This document shows positions 1 to 10,294 of a DNA stretch of 64,000 bases, in pieces. Numbering within the stretch: position 1 is the first letter of the stretch; each line of letters starts with the position of its first letter. The notes beneath the pieces were generated by a model. The model was not told the DNA's origin and made no database searches. It was given only the letters and a program-made list of their open reading frames with translations. The stretch is from Athripsodes cinereus (lineage: Eukaryota; Arthropoda; Insecta; Trichoptera; Leptoceridae). The stretch is taken from contig OX388311.1 in assembly GCA_947579605.1 (NCBI GenBank), positions 28,646,951 to 28,710,950 of the forward strand. The letters are read 5' to 3'. The position numbers and the translations under genes were made by a program.

Positions 1-974
1 TAAACATTGAAAAGTAACAGTTAATAAAAATTAATAAAGCTCTCGACAACATCTTAATTTTTTTTTAATACTAATTCATAGAGAATAAGACAAATAATAG
101 GATAAAACTTGTTTATGGTAGTTTCAGTGAAAGGACCTTTTATCTAAATTATGTCGGGTGGTAATCGCTTTGCTTTCAATCGTCATCGCAAGTGATCACT
201 ATTAATGAAAATCCTGTTCACAACTATTCATTTTGGAGGATCATCCAGAGTGATCAAGTGAACAAATGTGAACGCTCCTTATGTTGGCAAATATACGATT
301 TCATACTATCATTATACCTAATATATAATAAATAAGTTATTAGTGTTAATTTTCAAGTTAATCAAAATGGCAAGGATATTATATGTAGGTAGGAAGGTGG
401 TAAAGAAATGAGATGCTAAGAATCTTAATATATTAGATTCTCCTTAGCTATCACTCTACCGTTGGCGCTGCTTTCATCAACATAATAAAACTAATTTACA
501 AAGTAATTTTCAACAAGATACATTACTTCATAATTTAATATCAACCTACATACATCAACCTGTATTGTATGGACTAGATATTCAAAAGTAAAGATGATAA
601 TGCGACCAAAGAAATTTTGCGAACATAATAATTTCAAATCAGTCAGTCTTAAACAACATTGTTTTAAACGCTCATAATTACCTAAATTACAAATGTTTTC
701 TTCTACTATGTACATAATTTTGTATTTTTTTTTTATTCAATGAAATAAACATACTTTCAAAAGGGGCATTGAAGAGACTGTAGCTTAAAAGATTCCCACG
801 ACGGCGGTTTTAGCCGGTCGGTCCTTCAGACCTGCCCAATGGCCCGCCCGTGAGGACAATTTTGGTTTGAATTTGCGGATAAATAGGTGTCCATGACTCC
901 TGAAATATCCGGGTGTGAGATCGGTCTCTCTTCAATACTGCATATTATTTATTCAGAGATACGTCTTTCGTTTA
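1..974. other. AT-rich stretch without a gene
   Basis: No supported gene. The open frames are short and low in complexity. Bases 840-945 (ending in a segment about tccatgactcctgaaatatc) match 44200-44275 in inverted orientation, so this part is an interspersed repeat of unknown class. Confidence 0.5.
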
Positions 975-1202
975 TTCCGTGGAGCGTCCATTTAAGAATT
1001 GGTCTCCCACTCTTCTTCGTAGGTAAGTTTTCGAGTGTACTTTGAAAGGTAGGTGTTCGAAAAAATTAAAACATTTTACATCTTAAATTCAACGATGAGG
1101 TTTGCCATCCACCCTGCATATCTTAATTTTATATTGGCACAGAGAGGACAGCTTGCATGTTTGTTATATGCAGCTGGTATGCTGTTAACCCCACTTGTGA
1201 GA
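975..1202 (+). repeat. Family R retroposon, copy 1
   Basis: A good copy of the family that recurs across the window. In order it has a cccactctt...gttttcgagtgt block, an aggtaggtgttcg block, acatcttaaattcaacgatg, a ggcacagagaggacagcttg block and an end at ccccacttgtg. Full copies end gatatgccgtgatggtatag followed by (TAG)n. Other copies or fragments lie near 2492, 7888, 9497, 11455, 13165, 17712, 20968, 34083, 35885, 36755, 43856 and 63460. No coding region is visible. The 3' trinucleotide tail and the 10-bp duplication of the copy at 36755 suggest a SINE or a 5'-truncated LINE tail. Confidence 0.75.
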
Positions 1203-1280
1203 TAATAATAATAATAATAATATTGTTTTGTTAAATAAATAAATAAATGAGATATGAGATAATAATAATAATAATAATCT
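1203..1280. repeat. (ATA)n microsatellites
   Basis: Two runs of ataataata at about 1201-1222 and 1257-1280 are separated by ttaaataaataaataaatg. They lie between a family R copy and a LINE tail and probably represent decayed tails of retroposons. Confidence 0.7.
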
Positions 1281-1400
1281 TTATTGCACAAAATTAGTAT
1301 ACAAAGAAGAAAAAAAACATGGTAACATAACAATAGAATACATAATTTTGTGCAATGGGCGAGTTTATTGCTGAAGCGCAATATCTTCCAACTAACCCAT
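1281..1400 (-). repeat. LINE 3' tail fragment
   Basis: Read on the minus strand, it begins ggttagttggaagatattgc, passes aaactcgcccattgcac, and ends in (TTAT)n. The same design occurs at 7293-7428 (+), 14018-14140 (+), 15115-15236 (-), 31007-31130 (-), 36180-36295 (-) and 42926-43052 (-). This is a shared non-LTR 3' end; no ORF remains attached. Confidence 0.65.
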
Positions 1401-2037
1401 ATGCCGTGATGGTATAGTAGTATAGTACACTTTCGTTTAATAAGGACATTGGCAATCTCCTTATAAGACGAAAGACGTGTCTCTCAATAAAGAACATATA
1501 GTAGAAGAAAAGATTAAATTTGTTTTTTTAATTTCGTTATGGAATTCTAGTACCTAAGCACTGACACAGTGAATATGTCCATAATTATCTCCCTTGAGTT
1601 CCTGGTTATATGTAGATGCATATTTTATAAAAGTAGGTACCTTTGTAATTTTTCACGCAAAATAATATATTGATGCTCCATTTATATGTATTATAAGTGC
1701 ATCTTTTTACAATTATAATCGCCTATTACCAAAATATGTTCTAATTATGTTCATTCATTTAGGTACATAATAATTATATGTATGTTGGTTCGTAATAACT
1801 TTTGTGTTGCAGGCTTGAAGAACATTACATTTTTTTTTCATTTTTTATATTTATTTATTTAACAGTATTTAAAACATATATATGTCATAAAAACCTACCT
1901 AACTGGGCATGAGCCCGTACCAAGGCAGACCGAATCAGTTTTTAACTTTGTCTCAGCGCTTTTGCCACATTAACTGTTTTTAGGGGTATTTTCGTATGTG
2001 GGATGTGCAATACTTATGTATAAGTAAAAAATAAACC

Positions 2038-2345
2038 ATTAGGTGTTTGTTATCATACTCCTCCGAAACGGCTAGATGGATTTTGATAAAAAAAAATGTG
2101 CTTATCGGGTAGATCTGAGAATCGATTTTTCATACCCCTAAAAGTTAAGCGTGGTCCACACCGATTTTATTTTTTTAATTTTTGAACATTTTTTTTTGTG
2201 AAGCATTAAAAAAAATACATACAGCTCTAAATTTTCACCCTTCTACCATCAACCCCTATTTTTTAATAGAGATATTAGTATATGGCAAATGTGCATGACA
2301 TGTATGTATATGGCAAAACAACGTGTGCCGGGTCAGTTGGTTTTA
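2038..2345 (-). repeat. Interspersed repeat P, copy 1
   Basis: On the minus strand it runs from gacccggcacacgttgtttt through atttttaatgcttca and a ggtgtggaccacg block to a conserved end about gagtatgataacaaacacc. A second copy in the opposite orientation occupies 18377-18735. There is no ORF. The end resembles non-LTR 3' regions, but the class is not certain. Confidence 0.65.
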
Positions 2346-2805
2346 TAATAATTTTGGAACACGTTATCTGTGTAAATTATTAATGCATTTCTAGTCTATA
2401 CCATATAGGTTAATGACTATTTAGCTACTTATCATGTCGTTTTGAATAATATATTTAATATAGAACCCATGAAGTTCCTGACATAAACAGATCTCTCATT
2501 ATTTTCTGTAAGTTTCCGAGTATTCTGTAAAAGGCAGGTATTACTAGAATATAACATCCCCAGTAGTATGGGCTGTTGAAATGTTTAATAATCATACTAA
2601 TATAAAGATTTTTTTCAAGTTTACGTGTTGAAGGTGTTTGTTTTAGTACGTTTTCATTAAGATTTGTTAATTTGAATCTATTCATTATATACCTACTGAT
2701 TGTGTATAGATTTCCTGTCCTGATTATTGTTTTTATTTAATTTTTAAATGTTTAGAATATTTACTAATTCTTTTTTATTGTTTAACCGGATTTGGGTGCA
2801 TATGA

Positions 2806-2964
2806 CCAAACCAATCGGAAACCTTGATTGGAGAACCATGTCTACACAATGCAACATTGTGTAAAATCTAATCGGAAGAAGTGAGAAAGGTGTCCCAACG
2901 CTTACTAATTGGCTCTTTTCTGGCTTAGACATGGTTCTCCAATCGAGGTTTCAGATTGGTTTAA
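2806..2964. mobile_element. Foldback MITE F, copy 1, internally deleted
   Basis: The arm ccttgattggagaaccatgt is answered by acatggttctccaatcgagg downstream. A fuller copy at 34278-34486 has both inner arms (taaaatctaatcggaagaa and its reverse complement); here most of the second inner arm is missing. The left flank (gtttagaatatttac and gtttaaccggatttgggtgc) is also shared by both copies, so the mobile unit starts further left, near 2750. No ORF. Confidence 0.7.
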
Positions 2965-3137
2965 TTATTAACTGTGATGATTTTTTTTAAACCTCTCAGG
3001 TAAATTTAGGATCTTCACTGGTCCACCTTTTGTTTTTGCATTTTGTTATCATGTTCTGTAGTATACTATCTTATCCTGTGTACATTGTAAAAATAAAATG
3101 AATAAAAAATACGTGATATTTCAGGAATATCATAATA

Positions 3138-3387
3138 GGCGGCCGATGTGGCGCGGGGGTAACGCTCTTGCCGTTCAGTCACGAGATCCCGGGTTTGAAT
3201 CCCGGCCATGGCATAATGAAGAATGACCTAGGTCTAGTTTGTCCTAGGTCTGAGTGCTACATGAATATGTGTTTTGTGCATTGTATATAATTACATGTAT
3301 CGTCGCGTTTGTACCCATGATACAAAATTCATATATTAATTTGGGACTATCCCAATCTGTGCGCATTGTCTATGCATGCTTTATTAT
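3138..3387 (+). repeat. tRNA-derived SINE S1, copy 1
   Basis: The head has an A-box-like gtggcgcgggggtaacgc and a clear B box, gggtttgaatcccgg, 30-40 bp apart, as in a tRNA gene. There is no acceptor-stem pairing. It is followed by a shared body (cctaggtctgagtgctacat; cgtttgtacccatgatac). Copies at 12606-12855 and 18247-18800 share head and body, so this is a pol III SINE, not a tRNA gene. Confidence 0.8.
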
Positions 3388-4089
3388 GTTAATAACTACT
3401 ATACCTATACGTAAGACGTGAAAACTTATAGAAAAATGGTGACTTGTAATAATCCGGGAATCCCACAGAGGAAACTCTATTTAGAAGCTTAAATCAAAGT
3501 TTGTGAATCTTATTTTGTTCAAGGACTTCACACGAGTTGCTGGGTTACGTTCAGATCGATTGTAGGTATATATTGTGTGTGTGGGTGAATTTAAGTTTTG
3601 TTGTTATTGTTATATGCGAAGCATGAGTAACAGGAAATTGCTTAAAACTTGTTTAATGTAAGGACAACAACTTCTTATTAGATAAATTAGTTAAGAGTTC
3701 CTTTAAGAAAATTCATTGTTTGAACGGTAGTGTGGTACAGTACACTCTGTATAAGGAAGGTAGAATAGATTTCTACAGTAATACTATGACTTACGTTATC
3801 CCGATTAACGCAAATGCGTACTGTTTTGTCTAGTATAGTTTCAGTAGTTATATTTTAATAGAACAGCAATCTGTGCAGTAGAACGGAACGATGTATCAAA
3901 CTTCATAATATATTTCAAAGACATTTATTTCACTATTTTGGGTGAACAATGTAGGTATCTAAGACGTTTAATTCATTATTTCGAAGTATATGATATTCAA
4001 ATGGGCGAGCTCCAGTTAATTTCTCCAGTAAGACAAACTTAATCTTAAACTCAACAAGAATATTGAATTCATCAACAGGGTCTAATCAT
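3388..4089. other. No gene or clear repeat seen
   Basis: AT-rich sequence with short random frames only. I see no splice-framed exon, hairpin or tandem array. Confidence 0.4.
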
Positions 4090-4175
4090 CCAACTTATTG
4101 GTGAAAGCGCTAAACGTAAACGTAGTATACTCATTATAGTGAAACATAAAACAGTGTTTTATTATATTGTTTATT
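4090..4175 (+). repeat. Partial member of the palindrome/micro-ORF family
   Basis: Contains gtgaaagcgct and then atagtgaaacataaaacagt followed by gttttattatatt. The same order (GAAAGCGCT, then ATAGTGAAA, then aaacagtgttttatt) occurs after the palindrome at 5452-5560 and, more diverged, at 6509-6573. The inverted arm and micro-ORF are not found here. Confidence 0.45.
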
Positions 4176-4199
4176 ATTTTAACAAGAATAACTTATTAA

Positions 4200-4633
4200 T
4201 ATGTTATAACTGTAAAATTAAGATTAAAGATTAGATTAAAGATTAAAGAATTTTATTAAAAGTTAATATATACATTCTGAATAATTGAACACATACAAAT
4301 AAATTCACCAATAAAAAAATTTGAAATCCCCAAACAGCAATAGTATTGCTGGTATAAGGGGATACAAGACAAACTAATATTTATTCTAAACTATATGTAT
4401 CAAAATAACAAACACAATCACAATTTCTCCTTCTCTTCAATCAGTTGCTTTCTCAGTTTTTTATTAAAAAGTCCAAGGCTATTAGCTTCCTTAATGTGGT
4501 TTGGCAATGAATTATATAATCTTGAAGCAGAGTAAAGAAATCCATACCTTTCTCGATTAGTACGCGGCGTGTTACATCTTATGTGCTCTCTCGTTCTAGT
4601 GAATCTAGAATTAAGGTTTGGGTCTTTCTTCAC
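4200..4633 (-). pseudogene. LINE ORF2 C-terminus and 3' UTR
   Basis: The minus-strand frame at 4633-4418 (71 codons) ends with RLYNSLPNHIKEANSLGLF and KKLRKQL. This is the conserved last helix region of CR1/L2/Jockey-type LINE polymerases, and the LINE at 31.7-33.6 kb ends in the same style. The RT, endonuclease and 5' part are absent, so the copy is 5'-truncated. The 3' UTR contains a C/G-rich stem-loop at 4328-4361 and ends in AGATTAA-type repeats near 4210-4250. Confidence 0.7.
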
Positions 4634-4976
4634 GACCTTCCTCCATGGATAAAATTAATTTTCGTAATACATATAATCTATTCTTTATACAGGATATTAC
4701 TGTAGAAATATGTACTTTGAATAAACCTTAATTTTCACCACCATTCTGTTTCGCTTGAATAAGTGCTTCCTTATTATTTAAAACTACGTTGCAACTATCG
4801 TTATTTTATCAGAGATACCTACCTAATACCGTTAGGTATACACAACTGCTTACTTTCTTTCACAAATTCACCGTACAACGAGCTTTTTGAGCAACTTTAC
4901 TTAATTGAAAGTTACAATAGCGGAGCTTTGAATAAAAAATATTATTATTAAGTAGAGAGAAAGCAAAGTCGTTGTT

Positions 4977-5450
4977 TTTTTCCGCTCTGTTTACATCACT
5001 GCAACTATGGTTTTGAAACAATCACTCTTTGAATACAACCCATTATTTTCATAGAAACTTGAAATTTAATCACAATGCTTGCCAACCTGCCGGCTAATTA
5101 TATTCAGAATATACTTTCATCCAACGCAGTTGAACCAACTATTTATTACTGTGTCTTGACTTTTCAATTTTTTTTTATGTTGTGTTTATTGTGTTAATGT
5201 TTTCCTTTTCATTGTATAATTGTAATGTTTTTTTCCGCTCTGTTTACATCACTGCAACTATGGTTTTGAAACAATCACTCTTTGAATACAACCCATTATT
5301 TTCATAGAAACTTGAAATTTAATCACAATGCTTGCCAACCTGCCGGCTAATTATATTCAGAATATACTTTCATCCAACGCAGTTGAACCAACTATTTATT
5401 ACTGTGTCTTGACTTTTCAATTTTTTTTTATGTTGTGTTTATTGTGTTAA
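4977..5450. repeat. Direct duplication, 253-bp period
   Basis: The block beginning ttttttccgctctgtttac at 4977-5197 recurs at 5230-5450 with no difference that I can see. The first unit continues about 30 bp more (gttttccttttcattgtat) before the second starts. The second copy stops exactly where the palindrome at 5452 begins. Complete identity suggests a very recent duplication or an assembly duplicate. Confidence 0.9.
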
Positions 5451-5451
5451 T

Positions 5452-5560
5452 TAATACTCAAGCACTTTCGTCAAGTTAGCTTGACATTTTCAAGAGAACA
5501 TTTTCAAGAGAATGTTCTCTTGAAAATGTCACGCTAACTTGACGAAAGCGCTTGAGTATT
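5452..5560. repeat. Long palindrome 1
   Basis: The left arm (aatactcaagcactttcgtc onward) pairs with the right arm ending gacgaaagcgcttgagtatt. The arms are about 50 bp with only a few mismatches and almost no loop (centre near 5506). It lies directly upstream of a segment carrying the sequence atagtgaaaagtaaacagtg and a micro-ORF at 5615. A transcript would fold into a long perfect hairpin. Confidence 0.9.
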
Positions 5561-5614
5561 ACTAAATCAATAGTGAAAAGTAAACAGTGTTTTATTGATA
5601 TCAATATGTTTAAA

Positions 5615-5680
5615 ATGTCTTTTCACAATGTGAACACACAAACTCTAGATCATTTAGATTATATTGTTATTGTGAGATAA
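5615..5680 (+). CDS. Conserved-looking micro-ORF, possible first exon
   Basis: A 21-codon frame beginning MSFHNVNTQTLD, not recognised. A second frame at 6586 begins MNFHSVNVQTLE in the same distance relation to a palindrome and an AGTGAAAAG sequence. Most differences between the two are silent or give similar residues (Ser/Asn swaps, Asp/Glu). That would fit two diverged copies of a first coding exon, but both frames stop soon and I see no downstream exon. It could equally be transposon sequence. Confidence 0.25.
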   Translation: MSFHNVNTQTLDHLDYIVIVR

Positions 5681-6428
5681 ACTGTATGCCTCTCATGCAA
5701 TTAAATAAAATAATCAAATGTTTAATTGTTGTGGAGAAAATTTACATGTATAGCTAGTTAAATAAATATTATAAAATGATAAACAAGAACCAATTCAATA
5801 CAATTACCACCTACCAATACATCCAAGTTAAAAAAAAGTTCAAGATTTCTAAAATAATTATATCTCGACCTACATTCGTAGCTCTGAGTGTATCAAAAAA
5901 CTATCCGGATCTATTCAAATCGTTTTTGGATTAACAATAATAAAAATAACAGTAATGAAAATAACCACAATACGGGAAAATAGGAATTTATTTTTATGTA
6001 ACATTTACTACTGCCATCTCCTCTATAATATCTTTCCGCTGCTGTTCGCTACTTAAAAATAACCGTCTTTATATTATTTCCGAATAAAGATTCATCTCAA
6101 GGCTCAACTGATGGGGAGTTTCTAGAAACCTCTCTGAAAATAGGAACGAGACGAGGGGTGATAAAAAAAACCCCGTAGCTTTTTACACACGCTTTTGAAG
6201 AGAAGTAGTCCACACAGCGTAATCTACGCAAGTTATGTATTATAATTGACTATTCGGACAATCTTTAAACATTGGTGTGCCCATGGGTGCAAAATGTATG
6301 GGATAGTATGGAAAATTGACATCAAAATGTGAAACTGCCCCCGCCCCCTTAGAAGAACTAATACTAACTTTAAGGTTGTTTTAATATTTTTGAAAGGTAA
6401 TTAATTAATACGACAATAATTGATATTT
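5681..6428. other. No gene seen
   Basis: AT-rich DNA with poly-A and poly-T runs. The segment around 6270-6360 (gtgtgcccatgggtgcaaaa) resembles decayed repeat sequence. I see no splice-framed coding segment. Confidence 0.4.
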
Positions 6429-6573
6429 ATACTTTAAATAACACACAGTTTTCTTTTCACTAAGATTTATTCTAACCTCGAGCGCTTTCAATGTCAATTC
6501 ATTAACATTGACGAAAGCACTCGAGGTTAGAATAAATCTTAGTGAAAAGAAAACTGTGTGTTATTTAAAGTAT
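6429..6573. repeat. Long palindrome 2
   Basis: Arms of about 65 bp: 6429-6495 pairs with 6509-6573. Outer ends are tactttaaataacacacag and ctgtgtgttatttaaagta. The core ttgacgaaagcactcgag is shared with palindrome 1 (ttgacgaaagcgcttgag). The inverted part here extends through the AGTGAAAAG sequence, so that the putative promoter-proximal sequence is itself duplicated head to head. Confidence 0.9.
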
Positions 6574-6585
6574 AATATCATCATA

Positions 6586-6636
6586 ATGAATTTTCACTCT
6601 GTGAATGTACAAACTTTAGAGTTATTACAACAATAA
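6586..6636 (+). CDS. Second micro-ORF, paralogue of 5615-5680
   Basis: A 16-codon frame beginning MNFHSVNVQTLELL. It parallels the micro-ORF at 5615. It is followed at 6644-6715 by a tRNA-like B box (gcgggttcagtcccgtc), so a SINE fragment may cut any former continuation. Function unknown. Confidence 0.22.
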   Translation: MNFHSVNVQTLELLQQ

Positions 6637-6719
6637 TTAATTGGACAAAGCACTCCTCGCGAAGGTTAGGAATGCGGGTTCAGTCCCGTCTGAAGCACTG
6701 CCGAATAAGGTGACGTTGT

Positions 6720-7292
6720 CTTTTCTAAGTTTTATATGGTAGTCATTGTGTTAAATTTGCAATAATTAAAAGATTTAAAAAAATTCAATATTCCGATACC
6801 AAATCATTAATATAGCGATTAGTTCTAAATATGATTTAACAAAAACGAAGAGATAGTGAAACATTTCAAATTAAATTAAATCAATTTATTTTTGCTAAGC
6901 TACTGCCCTCTCCCTCTCCCCAAGAGGAAATGATTGGGTACGCCCGTGTCTTTGAAGATTCACATATACATAATCACATAACTACAGACAAATCTGCAGT
7001 TAAATATTTTAATTCGGTATGGGACAGTTTAGGTATATATAATGTGTCAATCTATCTATACCATCAAAATATCGCCCACAAATGAGTTAGCCAGCAGACT
7101 AATGCATGTAATAACCTACCGTGTCATCCTCTCCATACCAATCAGGCTGGAGGTAACCGTTATAAGACATTTAATTGTATTTATTCAAAGAAGCACAAAA
7201 AAATAACTTTATAAAAAAATATTATAAAAGTAGAGTAATTCATAAATAAACTATAATTCATAAGTCAAACCATGCGTCACAAATAATGTTAG
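6720..7292. other. No gene seen
   Basis: AT-rich sequence. A ccctctccctctccccaag block near 6905 and gggtacgcccgtg near 6937 resemble the repeats around 14620-14880. There is no coding evidence. Confidence 0.4.
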
Positions 7293-7428
7293 GTTAGTTG
7301 GAAGAAATCACACCTTTCGATTAACTTGCCATCTGTTTATAAATTGTGTTTAATTTGAATGTTTGTATTTCTCTATAAAATTGTTTGTAACCAATGTGCA
7401 ATGAAGAAAGAATAAATAAATATGAAAT
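7293..7428 (+). repeat. LINE 3' tail fragment
   Basis: Begins ggttagttggaagaaatcac and ends aagaataaataaatatg. It is the same 3' end as at 14018-14140 (+) and the minus-strand copies listed at 1281. No ORF is attached. Confidence 0.65.
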
Positions 7429-8249
7429 AAAACATTTCATCCTGAGCATACTTTTCCACAGTCACGCTCCTCACAATCAATGAATTAAAAGAAATTTAAG
7501 TATCCTACTGGTTTTCGACGCAAACCGAATGTGTGAGAAATACATTTTTTCTGAGACGGGATTTTATGATCTACGAAACTGATATATAAGCTTCCTACTT
7601 ACACCCCATTCGCTGGAAATGGTTATTCAAATGAAATGCCTCCTTAACATCATTCAATGAACGAACATGAGAAAGATATAAAAAAAATTGTAACGTTTTT
7701 TCAACCCCACGTTTCACTTTGAAGCTAAATAAAATTTATGGGAGTATTTATTCCTATTTTTATTACATTACTTGATGCAATGTTCACTGTATTTACTGCT
7801 TAGCAGTGGTGTTCCTCCCAAACAAACCCAAAAGACTCTCATTCTCATTTTTTTTAATTGTATCTATGTTTATATTTAAATTATATTTATGTTTATCCCG
7901 TGGAGTCCCGCATTAAGAATCGGTCTCTCACTCTTTACCGTAAATTTTCGAGAATCCCTCCAGAATGTTAAATATATTTTCTGAATCTAGATTACAAATA
8001 TAAACAAATTTGATGCTTACATTTAGTAATTCAATTATTTTGGTTAGGTCAAGAAAATCTCCCTGAGGCATCCAGAAACTTCTATTGGGTATTCAAGATG
8101 GCAGACCCAATAATTGTCCCTTACCTCTCTATAAGCATAACCCTCCAGACGTTCATGAAATAATATTATGTTAGAGGTTGGTAGCCACAAAAAGATATAT
8201 ATAACAACGCTTCATACTTATTTAATTATACTATTCTATACTATACCCT

Positions 8250-8720
8250 CACGCCATGTCCCAGGAGGGGTAGGCAGAGAGAACGGAACGCCATATAGAT
8301 CTATCCTTACATACTTCTTTCGCTTCCTCTACATTCATCCAGTTTCTCATACATGCACGCCGATTTCTCTTACTCAGCACGCGTCCGTCCTTAAGAATTT
8401 GGTCCACGTGATCAATCTACGTGGTTCTTGGACTTCCGCGCTTCCTCACACCTCTTCTTTCAGATAAATACATCCTCTTCGTCATCCTTTCATCTTGCAT
8501 TCGTTCAACATGTCCAAACCATGTCAACTTGTTTACACGCATTCTGTCCACAACACTCCTCTCACATCCGCTCATTCTCCTGATATCCTCACTCTTCACT
8601 CTATCTCGCAACGTTTTACCAACCATTCTTCTCAGTGAACGCATCTCCACAGCATTTATTCTACTCTCATCCTTTATTCAACCACGTCCAAGTTTCGCTT
8701 GCATACATACTTATTTAATT
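8250..8720 (-). pseudogene. RTE-type LINE C-terminal fragment
   Basis: The minus-strand frame from about 8650 reads MRSLRRMVGKTLRDRVKSED, then LTWFGHVERM, a basic stretch, and RGSPRTT. After one stop it continues in frame to a conserved end (DRSIWRSVLSAYPSWDMA) near 8250. WFGHVERM and the terminal DRSxWR region are typical of RTE-like endonuclease/RT proteins. Only the C-terminal part remains, with an internal stop. Confidence 0.75.
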
Positions 8721-9581
8721 TATTTATTTATTCACAAAATACACGGCACACGCTCATTACACGTTAAAACTACATTATGTATAAAACATACAAGAAAAAC
8801 AGTGACAATTTAAAAAAAAAATAGTACGTTTATGCAACCAAACGACTTGCAGTAGGTAAACAGGGAATCAATAAAGCAATAAAATTTATAGTGAGGCAAA
8901 ACAACATAATAAATAGGATATTACATTTGGATTTAAATTTGGCAAGATAAATAAAATAAACTACAACAATGAAAGGAAAAATAATATCTAGTTCAGCCAC
9001 TGTTGCCTGGGTTGTGATGATAGGCGATCATCTCTTAGAAGATTAGAGGAAGTTAGAGTAGAATAAAAAATGATAATCCGCTTACCTATATCACTCAATA
9101 TTATTTTGATAACTCTATTAAATGGTGGAAATTCGAGGCCTTGCAATAGCTTTCTCAATTTTGTGATTTAAGATGCTAAGTATTATAAATAATAATATCT
9201 GATATCTATCTATCTATACCTATATCTATATCTATTTCCTACACAAGTGCTTGTGCACTTTCTGGAGGGGTAAAAAACGTATTTTTGTTCTCTAGAGAAT
9301 GCAAAAAAATATGTACCTATAGTATATAAGAAACAATTAATGTAAATGTATTTTGTTAAATAAAATTATTAAAAAAAAAATACCACAAGTAAGGTAACCA
9401 GCAGATGTAATTAATATGCAGGTCATTCTCTCCGCGCCCATAAAAGAATAAATTCAGAATACCTAGCAGCATCAACGCCAAATAGAGTATTATTTTAAAT
9501 GTCTCTTTTCCGTAAATTTTCGAGTGTCCTGTAAAAGGCAGGTGTTTGTAAAAATAAAGACGTTTTACATCTTAAGAGTGC

Positions 9582-10294
9582 TCTCTAGCAAAAACGGTAA
9601 AATATTCAATTTTCAATAAAATTGGTAGAAAAACTCTCAAAATTTGTTGACCTTTGCGAAAATTTTGATTTGATAAAACAAATATTTATTAACAATATTA
9701 GTTTTTTACTTAAAAAAAACTAAATAGCCGACTGACGAGATTTATTTAGATACCCTTTGTTATATCAAAATACAAATTATTTATAAAATATATTTTTTTT
9801 TATTCATCCTAATCAAGCATATAAATAAATACTATGGATTTTAGCAAACTTTTTTTAATAAACAAAAATCGAGTTCATGTGGTGATTTTTGGTTTCAGCG
9901 TCAACAAGTTTTTTTTTTATAAAAAAAGATATACCTATCTGGGTTTTGTTATAAACCCAAATACAACTTTTTACACCTTCCACAGTAAGCTAAAAGCTTG
10001 TGTCGTGAAAGGGGAGTTTGCCGGCACCTGGGATCGAACCGCGGACCCCTTGTTCAAGAGGCCGAGACTCTACCTGCAGGCTACCGACGAACTCTTTGAA
10101 GTTTAGAGGGTTTTTTTGCCAAACTTGTTGGAAATTAAATATTTTACCGTTTTTTTGCTAGAGAGCACTCTTAGCCCCCTTGTTCAAGAGGCCGAGACTC
10201 TACCTCCAGGCTACCGACGAACTCTTTGAATTTTAAGGGTTTTTTTGCCAAACTTGTTGAATATTAAATATTTTACCGATTTTTGCTAAAGAAC
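9582..10294. mobile_element. MITE with 33-bp TIRs, nested SINE and duplicated right end
   Basis: The left TIR aagagtgctctctagcaaaa continues to cggtaaaatatt. The right end has cggtaaaatatt in reverse complement twice, at about 10136-10175 and 10258-10294, because a 129-bp right-end segment (10047-10175) is repeated in tandem (10176-10294). It inserted at a TTA/TTAA-like site in family R. A tRNA-derived SINE lies inside. No transposase; superfamily undecided. Confidence 0.75.
9897..10108 (-). repeat. tRNA-derived SINE S2, copy 1
   Basis: On the minus strand the head shows an A box in gtcggtagcctgcaggtag and a B box, ggttcgatcccaggtgcc, with tRNA spacing. Then come gtgtaaaaagttgtatttgg and an inverted pair (gggtttataac / aaaacccag) before an A-rich end. 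Related copies are at 28655-28757, 41806-41985 (both -) and 42858-42925 (+). The duplicated MITE end repeats the SINE head at 10177-10228. Confidence 0.8.

Noticed and set aside
3160..3215. Possible tRNA gene with a good B box
   Set aside because: No acceptor-stem pairing, and the same head with the same long body occurs at 12606 and 18247. It is a SINE.
5452..5560. Hairpin as a transcription terminator
   Set aside because: Far too long, and this is eukaryotic DNA; better explained as a palindromic duplication.
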